The notes under the pieces were generated by a model. That model worked only from the letters and a program-made list of their open reading frames with translations, ran no database searches and was not told the DNA's origin. A stretch of 64,000 nucleotides of DNA from Hellea sp. (lineage in GTDB: Bacteria; Pseudomonadota; Alphaproteobacteria; Caulobacterales; Maricaulaceae): positions 1-64,000 of the forward strand of contig JAHDHS010000009.1 of assembly GCA_020631215.1 (NCBI GenBank), written 5' to 3'. The position numbers and the translations under genes were made by a program. Below are positions 25,819 through 33,758 of the stretch, one piece after another. Every line of letters begins with the position of its first letter. Within the stretch, counting starts at the first letter, position 1.

Positions 25819-26532
25819 ATGACCCCGCCCATGACATCTGAAACGCCGATACATTTCCGCGATAAGGACAAGTTCCGCACATTTGGCCGTGCCAAGGGCA
25901 AAACGCTCAGCCCGGCACAAACCGCCTTAATGGAACAGGTCTTTCCTAAGATGGATATCAGCCCTGCCGTCTCGGCGGGGTTAAATCCGCTTGACGATAT
26001 GACGGGCGATATCTGGCTTGAAATCGGCTTTGGCGCTGCGGAACATTTACTCTGGCAGGCGGGCCGCAATCCTGACGTGACGGTTTTAGGGGTAGAACCC
26101 TTTCTAAACGGCGTCGCCAAAGCGGTGAAAGGTGCGCAGGATCAGGGTCTTGAAAATTTACGTCTTTACCGGGGCGATGTGCGCGATGTGCTTACGCTTG
26201 TGCCAAATGAAAGCTTTGATCGCATATTCATTCTATTTCCTGACCCTTGGCCCAAGAAACGCCATCATAAACGCCGCCTGATACAGGATGAATTTATTGC
26301 CGACCTTCACCGCGCGTTAAAACCCGGCGGAGAGCTGCGCTTTGGCAGTGATATCATCCATTATGTCGATTGGGCCTTAACGCGCATATCGCGTCACGGC
26401 GGATTTGACTGGTCCCCCAAACGGCAAAGCGATTGGCGCATGCGTCCGGATGATTGGCCCGAAACCCGTTACTTACAAAAAGCCATCCGCGAAGGCCGCA
26501 GCGGGCATTTTTTCAGCTTTAAAAGACTCTGA
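25819..26532 (+). CDS. trmB: tRNA (guanine-N7)-methyltransferase
   Basis: The protein (237 residues from this start) has the TrmB features: FRTFGRAKGKTLSP at the N-terminus, the SAM site DIWLEIGFGAAEHLLWQA, then LRLYRGDVRDVL, the substrate loop LFPDPWPKKRHHKRRLI and a C-terminal PETRYLQKAIREGR. It makes m7G46 in tRNAs. Start is uncertain: in-frame ATGs lie at 25804, 25819 and 25831, and a GCGGGG/CCCCGC hairpin (25809-25828) covers the region; I took 25819, which has GGGG just before it. Confidence 0.93.
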   Translation: MTPPMTSETPIHFRDKDKFRTFGRAKGKTLSPAQTALMEQVFPKMDISPAVSAGLNPLDDMTGDIWLEIGFGAAEHLLWQAGRNPDVTVLGVEPFLNGVAKAVKGAQDQGLENLRLYRGDVRDVLTLVPNESFDRIFILFPDPWPKKRHHKRRLIQDEFIADLHRALKPGGELRFGSDIIHYVDWALTRISRHGGFDWSPKRQSDWRMRPDDWPETRYLQKAIREGRSGHFFSFKRL

Positions 26533-26610
26533 CTCTTATCTCTTGCCAAACAAGGCGTCGCCCCCTATATCCCCTTCAAGACAGACGCCTCTGATACAGG
26601 ATATCAGCAG

Positions 26611-26638
26611 GGTGACCCCGCCGGGGTCGCCTTTTTTA
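26611..26638 (+). terminator. Intrinsic terminator after trmB
   Basis: GGTGACCCC (26611-26619) pairs with GGGGTCGCC (26623-26631) with one T-G pair, followed by TTTTTTATT. It separates the trmB unit from the rimP-nusA unit. Confidence 0.85.
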
Positions 26639-26668
26639 TTGCCTGTAAAAGAGGTTTGAAGGATATGA

Positions 26669-27217
26669 ATGAAAACAAAAACACATATGGATGAACGCGT
26701 CTTGGCTCTGGCCGAACCGGTTGCGGCGGACCTGGGCCTGAACATTGTCCGCGTGCGCGTCATGGCGGGCAAACGCCAGACGGTTCAGATCATGGCAGAA
26801 CGTATTTCTGACGGCTTGATGGGCATTGGCGATTGTGAAGCGCTCTCGCGGGAGCTATCCGCCTTGATGGAGGTCGAAGACCCCCTGCCCGATGCCTATG
26901 TGCTGGAAGTTTCCTCACCCGGTCTGGATCGGCCGCTGACAGATTTATCCGATTTTGATAAATATGAGGGCTATCAGGCCAAGCTGGAGCTTGACCGCTT
27001 GGTTGAGGGTCGCAAACGGTTTCGCGGCGTGTTGGCCGGAACCGAAGACGGCCATGTCGATATAAACCTTGAGGGCGAGACGGAAAATACTGCCTCGATC
27101 CCTTTTGACTGGATTTCAGAGGCCAAGCTGCTGATCACCGATGAGTTGATCGAAGCAGGCCAAAAAGCCAAAGAGGCGGCCGCCAAAGCCGCTGAAAATT
27201 TAAACCCGGAAAGCTAG
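26669..27217 (+). CDS. rimP: Ribosome maturation factor RimP
   Basis: The 182-residue protein matches RimP: an N-terminal domain with EPVAADLGLNIVRVRVM and CEALSRELSALMEVEDPLPD, then YVLEVSSPGLDRPLTDLSDF, and a C-terminal Sm-like domain. It assists 30S assembly. AAGGA lies at a good distance before the ATG. It opens the rimP-nusA-ylxR-infB operon, ten bases before nusA. Confidence 0.95.
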   Translation: MKTKTHMDERVLALAEPVAADLGLNIVRVRVMAGKRQTVQIMAERISDGLMGIGDCEALSRELSALMEVEDPLPDAYVLEVSSPGLDRPLTDLSDFDKYEGYQAKLELDRLVEGRKRFRGVLAGTEDGHVDINLEGETENTASIPFDWISEAKLLITDELIEAGQKAKEAAAKAAENLNPES

Positions 27218-27227
27218 GGAGACGACT

Positions 27228-28883
27228 ATGTCCACTGCCGGAATTAGTGCCAATAAGCTGGAGCTGCTGCAAATCGCCAAAGCGGTTGCCGAAGAAAAGG
27301 CGATTGATAAAGCCATTGTCTTAGAGGCAATCGAAGAAGCCATCCAAAAAGCAGCCCGCCTGCGTTACGGCGCGGAACTGGACATTCGCGCCAAGCTGGA
27401 CCCTGTCACAGGTGAGCAAACTCTGCGCCGCGTCATATCTGTCGTTGAGGATGAAGAGGTAGAGAACGAAACCACTCAAATCGGTATCTCCACAGCCAAA
27501 ATGGATAATAAGCTGGCCGAAATTGGCGATGAAATTTCAACCGAGTTGCCACCACTGGAATTTGGCCGGGTTCAGGCGCAAATGTCCAAACAGATCATTA
27601 TGGGTAAAATCCGCGACGCGGAGCGCGCCCGTCAATATGAAGAGTTTAAAGACCGCGTCGGTGAAATCATCAACGGCATCGTCAAGCGCGTGGAATATGG
27701 CCATATCATTGTCGATCTGGGCCGTGCCGAAGGCGTTATCCGCCGTGATCAGGCTTTGCCGCGTGAAAATGTCAAAGGCGGTGACCGCATTCGCGCTTAT
27801 ATCATGGATGTGCGCGAAGAACCGCGCGGATCGCAAATTTTCCTCTCCCGCGCTCATCCGCAATTTATGGCGCAACTCTTCGCGCAGGAAGTGCCGGAAG
27901 TTTATGAAGGCGTGATCCAGATCGTGGCTGTCGCCCGTGACCCGGGTTCCCGCGCCAAGATCGCCGTTTATTCCAATGATAATTCTATCGATCCAGTGGG
28001 TGCTTGTGTTGGTATGCGCGGCTCCCGCGTTCAGGCTGTGGTCAATGAACTGCAAGGCGAGCGCATCGACATTATCCCTTACACAGAAGATATGGGAACA
28101 TTCATCGTCAACGCCCTGCAACCGGCCACCGTGACCAAGGTTGTGATTGATGAAGCCAATGACCGGATCGAAGTCGTTGTCCCCGAAGAGCAGCTGTCTT
28201 TGGCAATTGGCCGCCGTGGTCAGAATGTCCGTCTGGCCAGCCAACTATCCGGCTGGGCGCTGGATATCCTGACCGAAGAGCAGGAATCTGAGCGTCGCCA
28301 GAAGGAATTCCAGGAACGGTCAGAGCTGTTCATGACAGGTCTGGATGTCGACGAAATGGTTGCGCAGCTCTTGGTCTCCGAAGGTTTCGAGACCATGGAA
28401 GAAGTCGGCTATGTTGCGCTGGATGATCTGACATCCATCGAAGGCTTTGACGAGGAAACCGCTGAAGAGCTTCAAGCCCGCGCCCGTGAATATCTAGAGC
28501 GCATCGCTCAAGAGCAAGACGATAAGCGTAAAGAGCTGGGCGTGGCTGACGATGTTCTGGAAATCGAAGGCGTAACCTTGCCTATGGCGGTGGCCTTTGG
28601 TGAAAATGACGTCAAAACCGTCGAGGATGTCGCGGGGCTCGTGCCGGATGATCTGAACGGTTACACCGAAATGAAAGATGGTGAGCGCATCCACGAAGAC
28701 GGCATGATCGAGCATCTGGGTCTGTCCAATCAGGAAGCCACAGATTTGATCATGCAGGCGCGCGTTAAAGCCGGATGGATCGATGCCTCTGCGCTGGAGC
28801 CTGAAACTGATGAGGCCGAGCTCGATGAAGACGGCAACCCTGTGATTACAGCTGATAATCTCTTTGAAAGCGCTGAGGGCTAA
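27228..28883 (+). CDS. nusA: Transcription termination/antitermination protein NusA
   Basis: The 551-residue protein has the NusA order of domains: an N-terminal RNA polymerase-binding domain (1-125), S1 (about 133-200, GIVKRVEYGHIIVDLGRAEG), two KH domains (VGACVGMRGSRVQAVVNEL and LAIGRRGQNVRLASQLSGW), then helix-hairpin-helix-type repeats with ASIEGFDEETAEELQARA-like sequence and an acidic tail. It modulates pausing and termination. AGGGAG precedes the ATG. Confidence 0.97.
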   Translation: MSTAGISANKLELLQIAKAVAEEKAIDKAIVLEAIEEAIQKAARLRYGAELDIRAKLDPVTGEQTLRRVISVVEDEEVENETTQIGISTAKMDNKLAEIGDEISTELPPLEFGRVQAQMSKQIIMGKIRDAERARQYEEFKDRVGEIINGIVKRVEYGHIIVDLGRAEGVIRRDQALPRENVKGGDRIRAYIMDVREEPRGSQIFLSRAHPQFMAQLFAQEVPEVYEGVIQIVAVARDPGSRAKIAVYSNDNSIDPVGACVGMRGSRVQAVVNELQGERIDIIPYTEDMGTFIVNALQPATVTKVVIDEANDRIEVVVPEEQLSLAIGRRGQNVRLASQLSGWALDILTEEQESERRQKEFQERSELFMTGLDVDEMVAQLLVSEGFETMEEVGYVALDDLTSIEGFDEETAEELQARAREYLERIAQEQDDKRKELGVADDVLEIEGVTLPMAVAFGENDVKTVEDVAGLVPDDLNGYTEMKDGERIHEDGMIEHLGLSNQEATDLIMQARVKAGWIDASALEPETDEAELDEDGNPVITADNLFESAEG

Positions 28884-28897
28884 ACATAGAGGCGGTT

Positions 28898-29599
28898 TTG
28901 GATATCACCTCTGGCGAAACATTCGTCGATAAGCGCGGTCACAAACCGCGTGAGCGGCGCTGTGTGGCCAGCGGGGAGACACGCGACCCGGCGACGATGG
29001 TCAGATTTGTGCTGTCCCCGGACGGTATTGTAACGCCGGATGTATCCGGTAAATTACCCGGGCGCGGCGTCTGGGTCACAGCTGATCGTTCATCTCTGGA
29101 CACAGCGGTCAAGACGGGGGCGTTTGCCCGCGGCTTCAAAGCCAAAGTCACGCTGCCGGATGATCTCATAGATCAGACCGAAGACGGCTTGACCCGCCAG
29201 ATATTGGGCCTGATCGGTATGGCCAAAAAGTCCGGTCAGTTAATCATCGGCTTTGATCAGGTGCAAAGCGCCGCGCGCGGTGACGCTCTGGCCTGGCGGA
29301 TAGAGGCCGCAGATGGGTCCGAAGACGGGCGCGGGAAAATCCGGACCTTGTCAAAGGCGGTTGCCAGAGAGCTGGAAAAACCGCTGCCGCATGTGCTGGG
29401 CTGTTTCAAGGCCGCAGAGCTGGGACATGTGCTGGGGCGCGAGCAGCTGATCCATGCCGCCCTGCCCCATGGCAAGCTGGCCAAACGTATGACCGAGATG
29501 GCCGACCGCCTATCAGGCTTTCGGCCGCTCATCCCGGAGAATTGGCAGGATTTGGAACATGAGTTGCGGGATTTATCCCCTGCAAATGAAAAGAGCTAA
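28898..29599 (+). CDS. YlxR (DUF448) / L7Ae-like RNA-binding protein
   Basis: The 233-residue protein joins two domains: an N-terminal YlxR domain (RRCVASGETRDPATMVRFVL, then GKLPGRGVWVTADR) and an L7Ae/L30e-like domain (LGLIGMAKKSGQLIIGFDQV). Between nusA and infB this is the standard alphaproteobacterial form. YlxR proteins bind RNA or nucleoid components. The start appears to be TTG at 28898, with GAGG just upstream; no suitable ATG exists before the conserved domain. Confidence 0.9.
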   Translation: MDITSGETFVDKRGHKPRERRCVASGETRDPATMVRFVLSPDGIVTPDVSGKLPGRGVWVTADRSSLDTAVKTGAFARGFKAKVTLPDDLIDQTEDGLTRQILGLIGMAKKSGQLIIGFDQVQSAARGDALAWRIEAADGSEDGRGKIRTLSKAVARELEKPLPHVLGCFKAAELGHVLGREQLIHAALPHGKLAKRMTEMADRLSGFRPLIPENWQDLEHELRDLSPANEKS

Positions 29600-29749
29600 G
29601 AGGTGAAATAGAGTCAGGATTGCGGTTGATAATCGCAGCCAGACGGTTAGGTTGCGCGCCTCTGTGCGAGTGAATAAAAGGCAAGAGAGTAAACAAGCAA
29701 AGGTGAACCACCGGATTTATGGCCCGGCTTCATTTTTGAAAGAAAGATT

Positions 29750-32281
29750 ATGAACGATACATCTGATAAGAAACCCGCCGATAAAAAGCCCGCAAGACGG
29801 CCTTTGACCCTGAATAAGGGCGGCGGTCCGCGCAGACCCGGCCAGAGAACTTCTGCCGTGGTGGTTGAGAAGAAAAAGAAAAAACTGATCATGCCCGGGA
29901 AAGGCGGCAGCGCGCCGGCGAAAACCGACGGCCCGGCGCCCAAAGGCATAGAGATCAAAAAGCCTGCCAAGGTGGATGAAGTCGCGGCCGCCGCGAAACA
30001 GCTCGGCCTGTCCAAATCTGAATATTTGAAACGTCAGGCGGCTTTGAACACCGCTCAGGCCCAGCAGGATGAACGTGACGCCCAGCGCCGCGCTGAGGCC
30101 GAAGAGCGCCGCCGCCGCGCAGAAGAAGAAAAAGCTGCGCTGGAAGCGAAAAAGCAAGCCGAAGAAGAAGCCGAACTGCGCCGTCTTCAGGAAGAAGAAG
30201 AGGCCAAGCGCAAAGCCGAGGCCGAGAAACAGGCCGCCCGCCGTCCGGTTGGCTCGCCTCTGAAAGACGAGACCAAAGAAGACACACGCTCCGAGATTGA
30301 AAAACTTGGCGGGCGCGTGAAGAAAAAACGCAACACCCCGCCGCCGACGCGGTCCAAGGGCGAGACCAAGCGCCGCCGTGGCAAGCTGACCATCGTATCC
30401 GCTCTGTCCGGTGATGATGAGCGTCAACGCTCTCTAGCCTCAATGAAACGCGCCCGTGAGCGGGAAAAGCAGCGCCAGAAAGGCGGACGTGATCGCGAAA
30501 AGGTTCAGCGCGAAGTCGTCGTACCGGAAGCCATTTCCGTCGCCGATCTGGCCAACCGTATGGCCGAGCGCGCAGCCGATGTTGTCAAATATTTGATGCA
30601 GCAAGGCCAGATGGTCACCATGCATGAAATTCTGGATGCCGATACCGCGCAGCTGATCGTTGAAGATTTTGGCCACACGGTCAAACGCGTCTCTGAAGCC
30701 GATGTCGAGGATGACTTCCTGATCGACGATACACCGTCACAGGAAAAAGACCGCAAACCGCGGCCGCCGGTCATCGCGATTATGGGCCATGTCGATCACG
30801 GTAAAACCTCATTGCTTGACGCCCTGCGTGCCACTGACGTTGCCGCAGGCGAAGCGGGCGGCATCACGCAGCATATTGGCGCCTATCAGTTAAAGCTGAA
30901 ATCCGGCGAGCAGATCACCGTTCTGGATACGCCGGGTCACGCCGCCTTTGCCGAAATGCGAACCCGCGGGGCTGAGGCTGTGGACATTGTGGTTTTGGTT
31001 GTGGCTGCCGATGACGGCATTAAGCCGCAAACCATTGAGTCGATTAAATATGCGCAGGCTGCGGATAAACCGCTCATCGTGGCCATCAACAAAATGGACA
31101 CTTATGAAGCCAACCCGCAAAAGGTCGAGACCGATCTGTTGCAGCATAATGTCATTACGGAATCCATGTCCGGCGAAACCCAGGCGGTGCAAGTCTCTGC
31201 CAAGGAAAAGACCGGGCTGAAAGAACTGGCCGAAGCGATCACGGTGCAAGCCGAATTAATGGAGCTGAAAGCCAATCCAAAACGCACGCCGGACGGTCTG
31301 GTGATTGAATCCAAGATTGAAAAAGGCCGCGGCCCTGTCGCAACCTTCCTGGTAAAACGCGGGACGCTGAAACGCGGCCAGATCGTTGTGGCTGGTGAAT
31401 ATTGGGGTAAGGTCAAAGCCATGATGGATGAGCGCAATAAGCAGCTCAAAGAGGCCGGTCCGTCAACACCTGTCGAAGTTATGGGTCTGGACGGCGCGCC
31501 TATGCCGGGCGAGCCGTTTGCGGTTGTGAATGATGAACAAAAGGCGCGTGAGCTTACGGAATATCGAATCCGCAAGCGCAAAGAAGCCGAGCTGGTCAAA
31601 CCATCCGCCATGGCGTCCATGGAAGCGATGATGTCCAAACTGGCTGACAAGACCACATCTGAGATGCCGCTTCTGGTGAAGGCCGATGTTCAGGGCTCTG
31701 CCGAGGCGATTAAAACATCACTTGAGGGTCTGGGCAATGAAGAGGTCAAAGCCCGCGTGATTTACAGCGCCGCAGGCGGTATTTCAGAATCCGATGTTCA
31801 GCTGGCCAAAACCTCTGAGGCCCCGATCATCGCCTTTAATGTCCGCGCCAATCGTCAGGCCAAAGATCTGGCCGAACGCGAAGGCGTGGAAATTCGTTAT
31901 TATTCCATCATCTATGAATTGATTGACGAGATTAAAGGCGCGCTGGAAGGCATGTTGAAACCGGAACGCCGCGAAACCTTTATCGGTTACGCCGAAATTC
32001 TGGAAGTCTTCAACATCTCCAAACTCGGGAAGGTCGCGGGCTGTAAAGTCACCGAAGGCCGTGTGGAGCGCGGCTCCGGCGTTCGTCTGCTGCGCGATGA
32101 CGTCGTCATCCATGAAGGCGAGCTCTCCACGCTCAAGCGCTTCAAGGATGAGGTGGAAAAAGTTCAGGCCGGTATGGAATGCGGCATGGGCTTTGAAGGC
32201 TATCATGATCTTCGCAAAGGCGACCAGATCGAATGCTTCACCGTCGAAATGCTCGAGCGCAAACTCGAAGACGTCACCTAA
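29750..32281 (+). CDS. infB: Translation initiation factor IF-2
   Basis: The 843-residue protein has a long charged N-terminal region (Lys/Arg/Glu/Ala-rich, about 1-255), an IF2 N-domain ([20 protein letters not shown]), the GTPase with [17 protein letters not shown] and NKMD, and C-terminal domains II-IV. It brings initiator tRNA to the 30S subunit. A terminator follows at once, whereas rbfA and truB usually come next in this operon. Confidence 0.97.
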   Translation: MNDTSDKKPADKKPARRPLTLNKGGGPRRPGQRTSAVVVEKKKKKLIMPGKGGSAPAKTDGPAPKGIEIKKPAKVDEVAAAAKQLGLSKSEYLKRQAALNTAQAQQDERDAQRRAEAEERRRRAEEEKAALEAKKQAEEEAELRRLQEEEEAKRKAEAEKQAARRPVGSPLKDETKEDTRSEIEKLGGRVKKKRNTPPPTRSKGETKRRRGKLTIVSALSGDDERQRSLASMKRAREREKQRQKGGRDREKVQREVVVPEAISVADLANRMAERAADVVKYLMQQGQMVTMHEILDADTAQLIVEDFGHTVKRVSEADVEDDFLIDDTPSQEKDRKPRPPVIAIMGHVDHGKTSLLDALRATDVAAGEAGGITQHIGAYQLKLKSGEQITVLDTPGHAAFAEMRTRGAEAVDIVVLVVAADDGIKPQTIESIKYAQAADKPLIVAINKMDTYEANPQKVETDLLQHNVITESMSGETQAVQVSAKEKTGLKELAEAITVQAELMELKANPKRTPDGLVIESKIEKGRGPVATFLVKRGTLKRGQIVVAGEYWGKVKAMMDERNKQLKEAGPSTPVEVMGLDGAPMPGEPFAVVNDEQKARELTEYRIRKRKEAELVKPSAMASMEAMMSKLADKTTSEMPLLVKADVQGSAEAIKTSLEGLGNEEVKARVIYSAAGGISESDVQLAKTSEAPIIAFNVRANRQAKDLAEREGVEIRYYSIIYELIDEIKGALEGMLKPERRETFIGYAEILEVFNISKLGKVAGCKVTEGRVERGSGVRLLRDDVVIHEGELSTLKRFKDEVEKVQAGMECGMGFEGYHDLRKGDQIECFTVEMLERKLEDVT

Positions 32282-32300
32282 GCCCAATCGAATAACTTAA

Positions 32301-32328
32301 AAAACGGCCCGCAGAGGCCGTTTTTTAT
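32301..32328. terminator. Bidirectional terminator between infB and the Y-family polymerase
   Basis: AAAACGGCC (32301-32309) pairs with GGCCGTTTT (32316-32324), with T-runs on both strands. It can end both convergent transcripts. Confidence 0.88.
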
Positions 32329-32333
32329 TTCCT

Positions 32334-33599
32334 TCACCTTGCGGCGGAGAAGTCTTCTATGTCGGGGACGCGGCCAAAGGCGATTTTGGCGCCGGCATAA
32401 CCGCCGGGCGGTTCTTCGCGCGTGCCCAGATTTACGGTGTTACCGCCATAGCGCGCATTGATCCGGTCCATGGCGTCGGACGCCGTTTCATATTGCAGCT
32501 TACGTTGCGCCCGATGGGCTTGTTCAAATAAATCCCCGCTGGCCTGTCCTTCGGGTTTCAAGCCGTGCAGATAGACCGAAATATGCGCATAGACCCGGCA
32601 GATCGTTTTTGCCGCGCAGCCATCAAAGGCCGCGCGCGTGGCCCGCAGCAAAGTAAAATCGTCCCGGGCAGGCGGAAATTGCAGCTCATGCGAGACGCGC
32701 TGCCCTTCGGCGTCTTTGAGACTGACGGTTAGTTTCGTGGCCATGAACTGATCCGCCCGCAATCGCCGCGTCGCCTTGGCTGCCAGCAGGATCAGACATT
32801 CGCGCGCCTTGTCCCGCTGCCGCCAGTCGCCTGACAGAACGCGCGAATGACCGAACATACTGCGTGAGGTTTCCGGCCGCTTGACGTGATAGCCATGCAG
32901 CTCTGCCCAGAGCCGCTCGCCCTGCACATTCCCCCAGATCGCGCGCGCCTGTTTCGGGGCCAGCCCCCAGAGCCCGGCCATATCATGCACCCCCGCCCGG
33001 GCCAGACGCGGGAGCATACCGGCGGCAATGCCCGGCACATCCTCCAGCGGCACCTCCAGCAGCCGCCCGGGCAAATCATCGGGATGCAGGACAATCAGGC
33101 CGCGCGGCTTGTTCATCTCGGCGGCGATTTTGGCAAGCAATTGGTTGCAAGACAGGCCAATAGACGGCGTGATGATCGGGCCGATTGTCTGGGCCAGGCC
33201 CCGCCGCATCTGCTTGGCCAATATGACCGCCGCCTCGGTTGTGCGCGCCGGGACGCCGCATTCGACCTCATCAATTGACCAGGTTTTTAAAACCGGCATG
33301 AACCGGTTCACCTCAGCGATGATTTTATGGTGCAGCTTGACATAGACATCATGACGGGCATGGCGAAACACAATATCGGGACAGAGCGCCTCGGCTTCAT
33401 CGCATTTCATCCCGCGCTTCACGCCCCGCGCCTTGGCCTGATAACAGGCGGCAATCACGCCGGAATAGCGTGACGGCATAGGCGTCACCGCCACAGGCCG
33501 CCCGTGCAGAGCTGGGTCGATTTGTTTTTCGACATGGGCAAAAAACGCATCAAAGTCGATATAAAGCCGGGTCAAACGGCTGGAACGCTGCATGATCAT
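32334..33599 (-). CDS. Y-family DNA polymerase (DinB/ImpB-type)
   Basis: The 421-residue protein has the Y-family palm motifs LYIDFDAFFAHVEKQIDP near the start and the catalytic pair in WSIDEVE, with GVIAACYQAKARGVKRGM (fingers), a helix-hairpin-helix region (LEDVPGIAAGMLPRL) and a little-finger domain. Metal ligands D and E are present. It performs translesion synthesis. The SIDE motif is followed by VECGVP, not by AYLD as in DinB, so it belongs to a branch apart from Pol IV. A LexA box 17 bases upstream makes it an SOS gene. An ATG two codons on is an equally likely start. Confidence 0.88.
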   Translation of the reverse strand: MIMQRSSRLTRLYIDFDAFFAHVEKQIDPALHGRPVAVTPMPSRYSGVIAACYQAKARGVKRGMKCDEAEALCPDIVFRHARHDVYVKLHHKIIAEVNRFMPVLKTWSIDEVECGVPARTTEAAVILAKQMRRGLAQTIGPIITPSIGLSCNQLLAKIAAEMNKPRGLIVLHPDDLPGRLLEVPLEDVPGIAAGMLPRLARAGVHDMAGLWGLAPKQARAIWGNVQGERLWAELHGYHVKRPETSRSMFGHSRVLSGDWRQRDKARECLILLAAKATRRLRADQFMATKLTVSLKDAEGQRVSHELQFPPARDDFTLLRATRAAFDGCAAKTICRVYAHISVYLHGLKPEGQASGDLFEQAHRAQRKLQYETASDAMDRINARYGGNTVNLGTREEPPGGYAGAKIAFGRVPDIEDFSAAR

Positions 33600-33615
33600 C
33601 TCCGAAATGGAGACA

Positions 33616-33630
33616 GAACATAATGTGAAC
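33616..33630 (-). promoter_or_regulatory. LexA (SOS) box
   Basis: Minus strand GTTC-N7-GTTC (plus strand GAAC at 33616-33619 and 33627-33630) is the exact alphaproteobacterial LexA site. It ends 17 bases before the polymerase start and would overlap its promoter. Confidence 0.8.
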
Positions 33631-33758
33631 GCAATAGAGAGTCCAGAGTTCGATCAGAATATAGTCCGATAAGCCTTGTGCCTCTATTCAACCCGTCATC
33701 AGCCACATTGATTATTGCAACCAGATGGTTTACGACAAACTAGGGGCCCGGAGGCAGC

